DNA from: Anaerovorax odorimutans
GTDB lineage: Bacteria > Bacillota > Clostridia > Peptostreptococcales > JAAYPU01
NCBI GenBank assembly: GCA_016841185.1
Contig: JAENZQ010000001.1
Span: 136,364 to 200,363 of the forward strand
Length of the DNA: 64,000 bases
Direction: 5' to 3'
Shown: one piece after another, positions 35,980 to 45,231 of the stretch
How positions within the stretch are numbered: position 1 is the first letter of the stretch
Layout of the letters: every line of letters begins with the position of its first letter
The notes under the pieces: generated by a model
What the model was told of the DNA's origin: nothing
The model's database searches: none
The model's input: only the letters and a program-made list of their open reading frames with translations
Position numbers and translations under genes: made by a program

Positions 35980-37707
35980 TTAGGGTACCAATAATTCCTG
36001 GCCCGGGAAAATAAGGTGGGGGTTACTTATACCATTTATCTCAGCCAGCTTTTGCCATGTAGTCATGAACTTTTCAGCTATTTTCCACAGAACATCTCCT
36101 GAAACAACCACATATTTCCCATATTCCGATTGCACTGCTGCTTCCGGCTCTGCAGCAATCTCATCCTCAGTCTCTATGTCAACCTTTTCTTCCTCAAGCG
36201 CTTCAATTACGGTAATTCTGTTTTCCACTCCGGGGGCAACCGTTCCTTTTAATTCTATATAATCCATAACTGCCTCATCCAGAGACATATACTCGTTAAC
36301 AGTTTCTTTGTCTGCAAACATTGTATAATTATCTCCTCCTGCAGCAAGAAAATCATTGGTTGCAATGATATATTCTTCATCCATTTGCAGAGGCTCCCCA
36401 TTTATCTTTATTTCTACTATACGATCTCCTGAAGATTTATTTAAATCAATGGCATAGGAAATTCCTGATACATGCGGAAATGAACCTGCGGCCTCAGGAT
36501 ATCCGGAAGAGCCGTGCTCAAGAGCCGCTTTTATATCTGATCCGCTGAGTTTCTTTGTTACAATAAAATTACCGAAGGGCAAAACTGTAATGATTTCTTC
36601 TTTTGTAATATCGCCTGTTCCAATGGATGCACGGATTCCGCCGCCGTTTGTAAGAGCAGCATCTGCACCGGTAATTTCCACCATGGCATCTGTAATCAGA
36701 TTCCCAAGATTTGTTTCCTTGGTTCTTACATCTGCTCTTTCCCCATCAAGATTTATCGATGTGCTTCCTATAACTTCTGCCAATATACTCTGCTGCTCAA
36801 TTTTAATAGCTTCTATAAGATCTGCTGCTTCAGAATCTTCTTCATAAGCTGCAATGGCTTCATCTTTTGTAATCAAACGGGCATTAAAAGTTGTCTGATC
36901 TCCCGAAACCATAATATCGACGACCCCAAGATTTTCTGCATACTCTCCTGTACTGACAATCAGGGTTTCTCCAACCTGAAGCCCGTTTTTATATTGGGAA
37001 TGGCTATGTCCGTCAATAATAAGGTCAATTCCTTCAACCTGTTCCGCTACCATTATACTGGTATACCGGCTGGTTTCATCATCCCCGAGATGTGCTAATG
37101 CAATAATAACATCTGTTTCATCCATTAATTCTTCTACCATTTCTTCTGCCTTTTCAACAGGATCTTCAAACCTGAGTCCTTCTACATTTTGGGGATGTGT
37201 CTTGTAGGTTGTCTCCGGTGTGGCCAAACCAAAAATGCCAACTTTAACATCATCAACTTGTTTTATAACATAGGGATTCATATAATCGTTGTCATCCGAA
37301 TCAGAGATGTTTGCACAAACCATGTCAAAATCAGCCATATCCTCTAATTCCAGTAGTCTATCCTGCCCATAATTAAAATCATGATTCCCCGGAACCATTA
37401 AATCATATCCTACAGCATTCATAACTTGTACGATACTTTCTCCCTCAACCAGCGTTGCAAATGTGGTTCCGTGAAATGTGTCACCTGCATCCATTACTAA
37501 AAGGTTGGGGGTAGACGCTTCTAAATCTTTAATAATAGCAGCAATACGTGAAAGTCCCATTCCGTCTTCAATTCTTGCATGGATATCGTTTGTATGAACA
37601 ATTGTAATAACTTTTTCTGCCGCATCTCCTTCTGCAAATACGGTAAAGGTACTCATCACCAGAATCAGGCATAATACAATGACAGTCGTTTTTCTCATTT
37701 TTCTCAT
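35980..37707 (-). CDS. Secreted 5'-nucleotidase / 2',3'-cyclic phosphodiesterase with C-terminal LysM
   Basis: The 575-residue protein has a signal peptide (VIVLCLILVMSTFTVFAEG), a calcineurin-like metallophosphatase domain (ITIVHTNDIHARIEDG, LVMDAGDTFHGT, GNHDFNYGQ, LAHLGDDE, IDGHSHSQY; about residues 30-275), a 5'-nucleotidase C-terminal domain (LGNLITDAMVEITGADAALT, NGGGIRASIGTGDITKEEI; about 325-500) and a LysM repeat at the end (YVVVSGDVLWKIAEKFMTTW; about 528-575). It should release phosphate and nucleosides from extracellular nucleotides while held on peptidoglycan. It is a single gene with a terminator. The leader carries a motif shared with ctpA (37733-37769). Confidence 0.92.
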   Translation of the reverse strand: MRKMRKTTVIVLCLILVMSTFTVFAEGDAAEKVITIVHTNDIHARIEDGMGLSRIAAIIKDLEASTPNLLVMDAGDTFHGTTFATLVEGESIVQVMNAVGYDLMVPGNHDFNYGQDRLLELEDMADFDMVCANISDSDDNDYMNPYVIKQVDDVKVGIFGLATPETTYKTHPQNVEGLRFEDPVEKAEEMVEELMDETDVIIALAHLGDDETSRYTSIMVAEQVEGIDLIIDGHSHSQYKNGLQVGETLIVSTGEYAENLGVVDIMVSGDQTTFNARLITKDEAIAAYEEDSEAADLIEAIKIEQQSILAEVIGSTSINLDGERADVRTKETNLGNLITDAMVEITGADAALTNGGGIRASIGTGDITKEEIITVLPFGNFIVTKKLSGSDIKAALEHGSSGYPEAAGSFPHVSGISYAIDLNKSSGDRIVEIKINGEPLQMDEEYIIATNDFLAAGGDNYTMFADKETVNEYMSLDEAVMDYIELKGTVAPGVENRITVIEALEEEKVDIETEDEIAAEPEAAVQSEYGKYVVVSGDVLWKIAEKFMTTWQKLAEINGISNPHLIFPGQELLVP

Positions 37708-37732
37708 ACTTATTTTCCTCCTTTTATTAATA

Positions 37733-37769
37733 ATTTAGCTCATTAAACAACTCTTAAACTCCCGCCTCT
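37733..37769 (-). promoter_or_regulatory. Leader motif shared with ctpA (copy A)
   Basis: This 37-nt stretch matches 54130-54166 at 32 of 37 positions and lies the same distance (25 bases) before the start codon. Read on the minus strand the core is GGGAGTTTAAGAG followed by TGTTTAATGAG. Upstream, CTCTAC-GATGG pairs with CCATC-GTAGAG, so it may be the 3' part of a structured leader. I do not recognise it as a known riboswitch or sigma site. Confidence 0.6.
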
Positions 37770-37927
37770 ACAGATGGCAAGATCGAGCCTGCTAAATTTA
37801 AAATTCGTATCTTTCCATCAGTAGAGAGACTTAAATTCTCACCAATGGAACTTACTTCATTTTGGATTATATAAGTTGAACATAAGAAGAAACTAAAAAT
37901 ATTTTATAAATATTATGTTATTTGGAA

Positions 37928-37956
37928 TTGAACTTTGCTTGAAATACTGGTATGAT
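37928..37956 (+). promoter_or_regulatory. Promoter of the tRNA-Gly gene
   Basis: TTGAAC (37928-37933) and TATGAT (37951-37956) have a 17-base spacer and lie 12 bases before the mature tRNA 5' end. Confidence 0.75.
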
Positions 37957-37968
37957 ATTTCATGGAGT

Positions 37969-38042
37969 GCGGGTGTAGCTTAATGGTAAAGCGCCGGCTT
38001 CCCAAGCCGGTAACGTGGGTTCGATTCCCATCATCCGCTCCA
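37969..38042 (+). tRNA. tRNA-Gly (anticodon CCC)
   Basis: A complete 74-nt cloverleaf can be drawn. The acceptor stem is GCGGGTG/CATCCGC with discriminator T and encoded CCA, the D arm GCTT/AAGC with loop AATGGTA, the anticodon arm CCGGC/GCCGG with loop TTCCCAA, and the T arm GTGGG/CCCAT with loop TTCGATT. The anticodon CCC reads GGG glycine codons. It stands alone on the plus strand. Confidence 0.95.
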
Positions 38043-38497
38043 TTTAATTAAAGCTTTAATATAACAAAACACGCATCTTTTATACTCTGCTCCACGAGAA
38101 ATAATCTGGCAGAGTTTTCAAAATCAATTATATTATACCACTAAATTAATAGTAATTACTATTAATTTATATGCCAAAAAAAAAACGGACCGGGTATTCC
38201 CCGATGCCTTTTTATCTTAGCTTTATCTTGATGATACACTTAATTGAATTTAGAGAAAAGCATTTCGTACTCCGTTTCATATCAGTTGTATGGTTTGTTT
38301 CATGCTTGATAAATTGGCATCCTTTTTATCTGTCCTCTGAGTATCCGATTATTTTTTCAGAACCCTTACATCTGAATTTTTTTAAATTCAGATAACTGTA
38401 ATATTTATTAATTATTCAGCAAGGTCTATTTTCTTACTTTTGCTCTTCCGTTAAAAGGTTGTCAATTTGTCAAGCATGAGCTCTTTTTTCTTTACCG
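38043..38497. other. Intergenic region with a 28-bp palindrome and a hairpin
   Basis: The 455 bases between the tRNA and the GntR gene's stop hold a perfect palindrome (38142-38169), a 10-bp hairpin ATCTGAATTT/AAATTCAGAT (38370-38393), and a 74-codon plus-strand frame (38171-38395) without ribosome site or recognisable features, which I do not accept as a gene. Confidence 0.55.
38142..38169. promoter_or_regulatory. Perfect 28-bp AT-rich palindrome
   Basis: The half-site TAAATTAATAGTAA is followed at once by its exact reverse complement. No gene start with a ribosome site is close (tRNA-Gly ends 100 bases before), so the function is unclear. It could be a protein-binding site or part of a terminator; neither side has a clear T-run. 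Confidence 0.5.
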
Positions 38498-39214
38498 CTA
38501 TTCTTTTCTTTTTCCCAAATTATATTCGTAGAAATCATGTTCCGTACTGGAAAGATGACCCGCCACCATCTTGGGAAAATTTGATTTATCTTCTTTTTTC
38601 AATTCCTCTACTAATTTTTTATGCCATTCAATGGTTTGTTTCTTAATGTTTGGATTGTATTCAAAAGCTTCTTCGATAAATTCTCCCAATTGATTATACA
38701 TACTGAGATACATATTTATCAGATAACGGTTATTGGTGCTTTTGGCAAGCAATATGTGAAAATCCAGGTCGTAGTTACTCAACGCATCCACATCAGCGGA
38801 CTCATATGCTTTTTCCATTTTTTTTACAATGGTATCCAGTTCATTAATTTCTTTTTTGGTAATATGTTCAATCAAAACTTCTGCAGCGGCAGTCTCAATA
38901 ATTTTACGCGCCTCCAGTAATTCCCTGGTGGTTTTTGGGTCTAAATAAAGCGGTGTTTCAATGGTATTCACCCATCTATCCGGATTGCCATTTATAATGA
39001 CAGTCCCTAACTTCGGGTTTTGTTTCACAACCCCCATCATTTCCAGTTTTTGCAGGGCTTCCCTCAGTGAAGAACGACTGACGCCCAATTGTTTAGAAAA
39101 TGTTAATTGGTCGGGAAGCTTATCACCTTCGTTTAATGTTTTGTCTCGAAGCATATTTCTGACTTCATCAATAATATATTCCGACAGTTTTTTCTTTCGA
39201 ATTACTCTTTCCAT
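38498..39214 (-). CDS. GntR-family regulator, FadR/FCD subgroup
   Basis: The 238-residue protein has an N-terminal winged helix (LSEYIIDEVRNMLRD, LPDQLTFSKQLGVSRSSLRE, LQKLEMMGVVKQNPKLGT) and a C-terminal all-helical FCD ligand domain (about residues 90-225; LLEARKIIETAAAEVLIE, DLDFHILLAKSTNNRYLINM, EWHKKLVEELKKEDKSNFP) with Asp/His residues suited to binding a metal and a carboxylate ligand. It stands downstream of, and in the same direction as, the IlvD/PFOR/TRAP cluster, separated by 566 bases. A FadR-type operator (TTGTCATACAA) lies before that cluster's first gene, making it the likely target. Confidence 0.9.
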   Translation of the reverse strand: MERVIRKKKLSEYIIDEVRNMLRDKTLNEGDKLPDQLTFSKQLGVSRSSLREALQKLEMMGVVKQNPKLGTVIINGNPDRWVNTIETPLYLDPKTTRELLEARKIIETAAAEVLIEHITKKEINELDTIVKKMEKAYESADVDALSNYDLDFHILLAKSTNNRYLINMYLSMYNQLGEFIEEAFEYNPNIKKQTIEWHKKLVEELKKEDKSNFPKMVAGHLSSTEHDFYEYNLGKRKE

Positions 39215-39780
39215 TAGCGTCCATCCTTATAATTTAGTATTAATTTTTGTGAATAATATTACCATTTATTACTTCAAATTACAAATGTGTTTATCCACTC
39301 ATAAATATTATCATATAATTATTGAATTGCAAAGTTTTTGTTAATATTTTATCATCAATGATACATTCAAGATATTTGATGCCATTATGACTTATTCACC
39401 GTAATTATTTTTGTATTGCATCAATAATGTACTATATTATAAATTATTTGTACTGCTTTGTTAATCAAATTTTAAATTTTACGTTTATTTTGTTATATTA
39501 TATGCTTAATTCAGATAATACATTTTCATGAAAAGCTACTATTTATAGCAGCCTGAGATTGTTGAAAAAGCCTACAATCTCCAGGCTTTTGAAAAATTCG
39601 AAGTTCAAGGCGCGCTAAAAGCGAGCAGCGGAGCTTACTTCAGGTAAGTGAGCATGTTCGCTTGAAAGCAGCAACGCAGAAATTCGGAGATTTTCAACAG
39701 CCTGAGGCTGCTATTTATAGCAGCCTCTGTATTTAAGGCTTATTGAACAGCTCCTTTTCAAGCTATTCAATAAGCCCTAT
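39215..39780. other. Intergenic region containing a MITE-like repeat
   Basis: This 566-bp region has no gene. The right part holds the repeat element 39548-39710 and a large hairpin near the dehydratase stop (39737-39776: GGCTTATTGAA-AGCT with AGCT-TTCAATAAGCC). The left part is very AT-rich; on the minus strand TTGCAA followed by TAATAT near 39310-39335 could be the GntR gene promoter, weakly supported. Confidence 0.6.
39548..39710. mobile_element. MITE-like non-coding repeat with terminal inverted repeats and 9-bp duplication
   Basis: The ends GCAGCCTGAGATTGTTGAAAA (39548-39568) and TTTTCAACAGCCTGAGGCTGC (39691-39711) are inverted repeats matching at 18 of 21 positions. CTATTTATA flanks the element directly on both sides (39539-39547 and 39711-39719). 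The interior is much richer in GC than its surroundings and contains small hairpins (CGCT-AAA-AGCG at 39613-39623; CTTAC-TTCAG-GTAAG near 39634-39648). It encodes no protein. From memory, similar GCGGAGC...GCAGCAACGCAG intergenic repeats occur in other anaerobes, but I cannot check this here. Confidence 0.6.
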
Positions 39781-41457
39781 TTATATGATTACAGCACCTT
39801 TATCGGCAGAAGATGCAGATTTTGCATACATCCTCAAATAGCCGTTGGGAACTTCCTTCTCAGGAATTTTTAAATGCTTTAAACGCCGTTCGATTTCTTC
39901 ATCACTTAATTCAATATCCAGTCGTCCTTCCGTTACATCAATTTTAATCATATCTCCGTCCTCAATAATGGCAATAGGGCCGCCTTCCGCTGCTTCAGGA
40001 GAAATATGCCCAATAAAGCACCCGTTATTGGTACCTGAAAAACGTCCATCCGTAATGAGTGCAGTTGTTAAATTTAACCCCATCCCGTACAGATACTTCA
40101 TCGCCTTATACATTTCACGCATACCCGGTCCGCCTTTGGGCCCTTCATAACGGATTACCACCACATCTCCATCCTTCACTTCTCCTGCAAGGATAGACTT
40201 GTTCGCATCTTCTTCGCTGTTATATACTTTGGCTTTCCCACGAAACTGGTATAATGACGGGTCAAATGCACCCGGTTTGGTAATACCGGTATCCGGTGCC
40301 AGATTTCCCCTAAGCACAGCTAATCCGCCGGTATTATTAAACGGTGCTTCTGCTGTTTTGATGATTTCCGGATTCTCCGGGAATAAAAATTTAAATTCTT
40401 CAAGGTTTTCACCCAATTTTTTCCCGGTACATGTCAATACCTGTGTATTGATCCTGTCGCCCAAGTTTTTCATAACCCGGGGAATACCGCCTGCCTTATA
40501 GAAATCTTCCATGTCCCATTTGGAGGCAGGATTGACTTTAGCAATCTGAGGCGTAACTTTATTTAATTTTTCAAATTCTTCTACAACATTCATGTTAAGA
40601 CCTGCTTCATGCGCTATAGCGCTTAAATGCAATACGGCATTGGTGGAACCACAAGTAGCCATGGTTATTTTGATTCCGTTTCTTATTGCCTCTTCTGTCA
40701 TGATGTCCCTGGCCTTAATCTCTTTTTTCGCCAATTCGCATATTTTTATACCCGACATATATGCTGCTCTCAGCCGCTCTGAATAAGTCGCCGGAATCAA
40801 GGCGCTTCCCGTTAAGCTCATCCCTATGGATTCTGTTATGCAAACCATCGTATTTGCAGTACCATAAAAAGCACATGAACCACAGCTGGGGCAAGCAACA
40901 TTTTCAAGAGATAATACCTGCTCCTCGGTAATTTTTCCGCCATGCAGCATCCCTACGGCCTCATCAACAGAAGTGGCATCCGTTTTTCTGCCGTCAAATT
41001 CTACGCCGCCCATCATAGGGCCTCCGTTTACTAATATCGCCGGAATATTTAACCGTGCTGCAGCCATCAACATGCCGGGAACAATCTTATCACATGATGC
41101 CAGTAAAACAATGGCATCCAGCCTATGAGCCTGAACTTCGATTTCGATGGAATTGCAAATAATTTCTCTTGAAGGAAGAATATATTTCATTCCCTCATGT
41201 CCATTGGCAATGCCGTCACAGGCGCTGATAACACCAAACTCTACTGCAGTTCCGCCTCCTCTGTATATACCTTTCTTAACAAATTCGCTCACCTGTTTCA
41301 GGTTAAAATGCCCGGGTACCAAAGTACTCCATGAATTTGCAATACCGATCACAGGTCTATCGGTCAATTCTTCATCTGTATACCCCATGGATTTATACAG
41401 GGAACGACAGAATGCACTATCTGTACCTTTCAGATTATCCGAACTCCGATACTTCAT
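39781..41457 (-). CDS. IlvD/Edd-family dehydratase (second copy)
   Basis: The 558-residue product belongs to the same iron-sulfur dehydratase family as Ilv[59 protein letters not shown] and DGRFSGTNNGCFIGHISPEA. It differs from the canonical enzyme (GIANSWSTLVPGHFNLKQV at the N-terminus, CPSCGSCAFYG), which fits the sugar-acid and other hydroxy-acid dehydratase branches as much as IlvD. It is the last gene of a 13-kb catabolic cluster, 36 bases after PFOR. A dehydratase that makes a 2-oxoacid next to a 2-oxoacid oxidoreductase is a logical pair. Confidence 0.85.
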   Translation of the reverse strand: MKYRSSDNLKGTDSAFCRSLYKSMGYTDEELTDRPVIGIANSWSTLVPGHFNLKQVSEFVKKGIYRGGGTAVEFGVISACDGIANGHEGMKYILPSREIICNSIEIEVQAHRLDAIVLLASCDKIVPGMLMAAARLNIPAILVNGGPMMGGVEFDGRKTDATSVDEAVGMLHGGKITEEQVLSLENVACPSCGSCAFYGTANTMVCITESIGMSLTGSALIPATYSERLRAAYMSGIKICELAKKEIKARDIMTEEAIRNGIKITMATCGSTNAVLHLSAIAHEAGLNMNVVEEFEKLNKVTPQIAKVNPASKWDMEDFYKAGGIPRVMKNLGDRINTQVLTCTGKKLGENLEEFKFLFPENPEIIKTAEAPFNNTGGLAVLRGNLAPDTGITKPGAFDPSLYQFRGKAKVYNSEEDANKSILAGEVKDGDVVVIRYEGPKGGPGMREMYKAMKYLYGMGLNLTTALITDGRFSGTNNGCFIGHISPEAAEGGPIAIIEDGDMIKIDVTEGRLDIELSDEEIERRLKHLKIPEKEVPNGYLRMYAKSASSADKGAVII

Positions 41458-41493
41458 TTACATACCTCCGTTTCCACTTCAACTTGTGTAAAA

Positions 41494-44400
41494 TTAGCCT
41501 TCCGATAATTTCTTATAAGTTTCATATCTTTCCTTTGCATCTGATACAGCCTGATTAAAGAGTCTTTCCACCTGTTCCGGGAAAGAACGTTCAAGTGAAG
41601 CATATCTGTTTTCACTGTATAGGAATTCCTTCAGATCCGATTTCGGCTCCTTGGAATCCAATATGAACGGATTTTTCCCTTCAGCTTTTAACAGTGGGTT
41701 ATATCTGTAAAGATGCCAGTATCCGGCTTCCACCGCACGCTTCATCTCTTCCTGGCTGTGGGACATGCCTATCTTTAATCCGTGTTCAGCACAAGGACAA
41801 TATGCAATAATCAGCGAAGGGCCCGGATAAGCTTCTGCTTCTCGAATCGCCTTCAGGGTCTGTGCCTGGTCAGCACCCATGGCTACCTGTGCAACATAAA
41901 CATATCCGTAACTCATGGCCATTAGCCCTAAATCCTTTTTCTTGATTTTCTTTCCTGAAGAAGCAAATTTAGAAACCGCTCCGGTTGCAGTGGCCTTTGA
42001 AGCCTGACCACCGGTATTGGAATAAACCTCAGTATCCAGAACCAGCATGTTGATATCCTTTCCCGAAGCAATTACATGATCCAATCCGCCATAACCGATA
42101 TCATAAGCCCATCCATCTCCTCCAAAGGCCCAGACAGATTTTTTCGTCAGGTACTCTCTGTTTTCTATAATTGTATCGATTTCTTTCTTTACATTTAGAT
42201 CTTTTGTTTCATGATTCTCAAGGGCCTTGGACAATTCAACGGAAACAGCCAAAGTCTTTCCTGCATCATCCTTTTCTGAAAGGTATTTTTCCGCTATCTC
42301 TTTCAGCTCTTCTACTGCAGACAATTTTTTAATGCTTTCAATCAACCTTTCTCTTATCTGCTCAGCCGCAAGAAGCATTCCAAAAGCATATTCAGCATTG
42401 TCTTCAAACAAAGACATCGCCCAGGCAGGCCCGTGTCCCTTCTGATTGACCGTATAAGGCATAGATGGTGTACTTCCCCCGTATGCTGAAGAACATCCTG
42501 AAGCATTTGCAATATACATTCTGTCTCCAAACAATTGGGTCACCAGTTTAATATACGGTGTTTCTCCGCAGCCTGCACAGGCACCGGAAAATTCAAACAG
42601 AGGCTGTGCAAATTGACTGCTCTTTACCGAATTACTGTTTACTGCATCTTCTTTAACAGACACTTCCTCCATAGCAAATCTCCAATTCTCCTGCTCCGTC
42701 AACTGGGAATCCAAAGGTTTCATCGTTAATGCAGGTTCTTTTGCCGGACAGATGCTGACGCAGCTCCCGCATCCGGTACAGTCCAGCGGAGAAATCTGCA
42801 TCCTGTATTGATACTTATCAAGATTCTTGCCAATGGCTTTTTTAGTCTTAAACCCGGCAGGCTTTCTTGAAACTTCCTGATCATTGAGTAAAACGGGTCT
42901 TATAACCGCATGCGGGCAAACATAAGCACACTGATTACATTGAATACATTTTTCCATATCCCATTGAGGTACATCAACAGCTACGCCACGTTTCTCATAA
43001 GCAGTTGTTCCGGGAGGAAAGGAACCGTCTTCCATTCCCACAAAGGTGCTCACCGGTAAAGAATCTCCTTCCTGCCGGTTCATAACGGATACTACATTCC
43101 TGATGAAATCAGGAACCTGTTCAGCAACTGTTTCATCAGTCTCGCAATTTGCCCATTCTTTAGGTATTTCAACCTTCCTGAGATGTGAAACTCCATAATC
43201 TACTGCTGCATTATTGGTATCAACCACTTTTTGACCGCCTTTGGCATAATAACTTTTATAAATCGCCTGTTTCATATGATCCACAGCTTCTTCCAATGGA
43301 ATGATATCAACCAATTTAAAGAAAGCAGCCTGTAATATAGTATTGATCCTTCCTCCCATGCCCAGTTTCTTGGCAGCATCAGTAGCATCAATAGTAAAAA
43401 ATTTTGCATTTTTTAAGGCCAACATTTTTTTCATTTCAGCCGGAAGCCTTTTATCCAATTCCTCATCTGACCAACCGCAATTCAGCAGGAATATACCATT
43501 CTGTTTAAGATCTTTCACCAAATCATATTTATCGATATACGAGAGGTTATGACAAGCTACATAATCCGCTGAATTCACCAGGTAACTGGAACGGATAGGT
43601 TTCTTCCCGAACCTGAGATGGGATTGGGTTAAACCGCCGGATTTTTTTGAATCGTATACAAAATATGCCTGTGTATATAAATCCGTATGCTCTCCGATGA
43701 TCTTGACCGTATTCTTGTTAGCGCCCACGGTACCGTCAGATCCTAATCCCCACAGCTTACAGCTTTTAACATCCTCCGAAGTTACATGGATTCCTTCTTT
43801 TACCGGAAGTGAAAGATAAGTCACATCATCTTCAATACCAATGGTAAAATTATTTTTAGGCTTGTCGGCTGCCAGATTTTCAAATACCGCACATATCTGA
43901 GCAGGCGTTGTATCCTTTGATGAAAGACCGTATCGGCCTCCTACGATTTCCATGGGTATCCCTTTTCGTTTATAAACAGTGCAGACGTCCTGGTACAATG
44001 GCTCTCCGAGGCTTCCAGGCTCTTTTGTCCGGTCCAAAACAGCAATCTTTTTAACAGTTTTGGGAACAGCCTTCAAGAAATAGTCCATAGAAAACGGACG
44101 ATAGAGATGGACATTGATAAACCCGACTTTTTCACCTTTTGCAACTAAATAGTCTATTGTTTCTCTCAATGTATCACATACAGAACCCATAGCAATAATG
44201 ATTCTTTCAGCATCTCCTGCACCATAATAATTGAAAAGCTTATAATCTCTTCCTGTCAGCCGGTTGATTTCTTCCATATAATAAGCTACGGTATCAGGAA
44301 GATCCGTATAAAATTTATTACAGGCCTCCCTTTGTTGGAAGAAAATATCGGGATTCTGTGTCGTTCCTCTGGTACAAGGGTGTTCCGGATTTAAAGATCT

Positions 44401-45012
44401 TTTTCTGAATTCTTTAACAGCATCTTTATCCATCAATTCTTCCATATCTTCATAATCAAGGGCATCTATTTTCTGTACTTCATGTGATGTTCTGAATCCG
44501 TCGAAAAAATGCAGAAAAGGAACCTTCCCACGTATTGCGCTTAAATGAGCCACAGCACCCATATCCATGACCTCCTGAGGATTTGCTGCCGATAACAAGG
44601 CAAAACCTGTTTGTCTGCAAGCCATTACATCGGAATGATCTCCGAAAATGGACAACCCATGAACCGAAAGCGTTCTTGCAGAAACGTGAAATACACCAGG
44701 CAGCAATTCTCCGGATATTTTATACATATTGGGAATCATCAATAATAGTCCCTGTGATGCCGTATACGTCGTAGTTAATGCACCTGCACCCAAAGATCCA
44801 TGCACTGTTCCTGAAGCACCGCCCTCCGATTGCAGTTCTACAACATTTACAGTCTGTCCAAAAATATTTTTCTTTCCCTCTGCCGACCATTGATCTACCA
44901 ATTCAGCCATTGGAGAAGAAGGTGTTATTGGAAAAATTCCAGCAACCTCGGTAAATGCATAAGAAATATATGCAGCGGCAGTGTTACCATCTATTATCAT
45001 CTTTTTTGACAT
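41494..45012 (-). CDS. nifJ: Pyruvate:ferredoxin (flavodoxin) oxidoreductase, single chain
   Basis: The 1172-residue protein is a full-length homodimer-type PFOR, converting pyruvate and CoA to acetyl-CoA, CO2 and reduced ferredoxin. Domain I begins with FTEVAGIFPITPSSPMAELV; the gamma-type domain (about residues 420-610) has GTVGANKNTVKIIG; the ferredoxin domain has CIQCNQCAYVCPHA and CTGCGSCVSICPAKEPALT (about 690-760); the C-terminal TPP domain has CAGCGETPY, FGGDGWAYDIGYGGLDH and DTEVYSNTGGQASKAT. GGAGGGACAATA precedes the ATG. It lies inside the dehydratase/TRAP cluster, so its substrate may be pyruvate or a related 2-oxoacid made by that pathway. Confidence 0.96.
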   Translation of the reverse strand: MSKKMIIDGNTAAAYISYAFTEVAGIFPITPSSPMAELVDQWSAEGKKNIFGQTVNVVELQSEGGASGTVHGSLGAGALTTTYTASQGLLLMIPNMYKISGELLPGVFHVSARTLSVHGLSIFGDHSDVMACRQTGFALLSAANPQEVMDMGAVAHLSAIRGKVPFLHFFDGFRTSHEVQKIDALDYEDMEELMDKDAVKEFRKRSLNPEHPCTRGTTQNPDIFFQQREACNKFYTDLPDTVAYYMEEINRLTGRDYKLFNYYGAGDAERIIIAMGSVCDTLRETIDYLVAKGEKVGFINVHLYRPFSMDYFLKAVPKTVKKIAVLDRTKEPGSLGEPLYQDVCTVYKRKGIPMEIVGGRYGLSSKDTTPAQICAVFENLAADKPKNNFTIGIEDDVTYLSLPVKEGIHVTSEDVKSCKLWGLGSDGTVGANKNTVKIIGEHTDLYTQAYFVYDSKKSGGLTQSHLRFGKKPIRSSYLVNSADYVACHNLSYIDKYDLVKDLKQNGIFLLNCGWSDEELDKRLPAEMKKMLALKNAKFFTIDATDAAKKLGMGGRINTILQAAFFKLVDIIPLEEAVDHMKQAIYKSYYAKGGQKVVDTNNAAVDYGVSHLRKVEIPKEWANCETDETVAEQVPDFIRNVVSVMNRQEGDSLPVSTFVGMEDGSFPPGTTAYEKRGVAVDVPQWDMEKCIQCNQCAYVCPHAVIRPVLLNDQEVSRKPAGFKTKKAIGKNLDKYQYRMQISPLDCTGCGSCVSICPAKEPALTMKPLDSQLTEQENWRFAMEEVSVKEDAVNSNSVKSSQFAQPLFEFSGACAGCGETPYIKLVTQLFGDRMYIANASGCSSAYGGSTPSMPYTVNQKGHGPAWAMSLFEDNAEYAFGMLLAAEQIRERLIESIKKLSAVEELKEIAEKYLSEKDDAGKTLAVSVELSKALENHETKDLNVKKEIDTIIENREYLTKKSVWAFGGDGWAYDIGYGGLDHVIASGKDINMLVLDTEVYSNTGGQASKATATGAVSKFASSGKKIKKKDLGLMAMSYGYVYVAQVAMGADQAQTLKAIREAEAYPGPSLIIAYCPCAEHGLKIGMSHSQEEMKRAVEAGYWHLYRYNPLLKAEGKNPFILDSKEPKSDLKEFLYSENRYASLERSFPEQVERLFNQAVSDAKERYETYKKLSEG

Positions 45013-45231
45013 TATTGTCCCTCCTTTTGTGTCTTCCCGGGGATAACAAGAAAATCTTTTATCAATAATTCATTCTTTCGTATCTTTTAGAGCAGCTCTA
45101 TAGCTCGTTTATCCTTTACAACCCCACATATGGCACCGGTATATTATAAGGAGGTTGGGTATTTTCTGCTTAACTCATTTATTTATTTTCTAATTTGTTT
45201 CCTTATTTCCGGCAAGTCTTTTTTTAGGTGA

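Noticed and set aside
38171..38395. 74-codon frame after the tRNA gene
   Set aside because: It starts in an A-run without ribosome site directly next to the palindrome and ends in a hairpin; composition resembles non-coding AT-rich DNA.
45013..45231. Possible riboswitch in the 219-bp gap before PFOR
   Set aside because: I could draw only weak stems and no conserved riboswitch core; no terminator or anti-terminator pair is evident.
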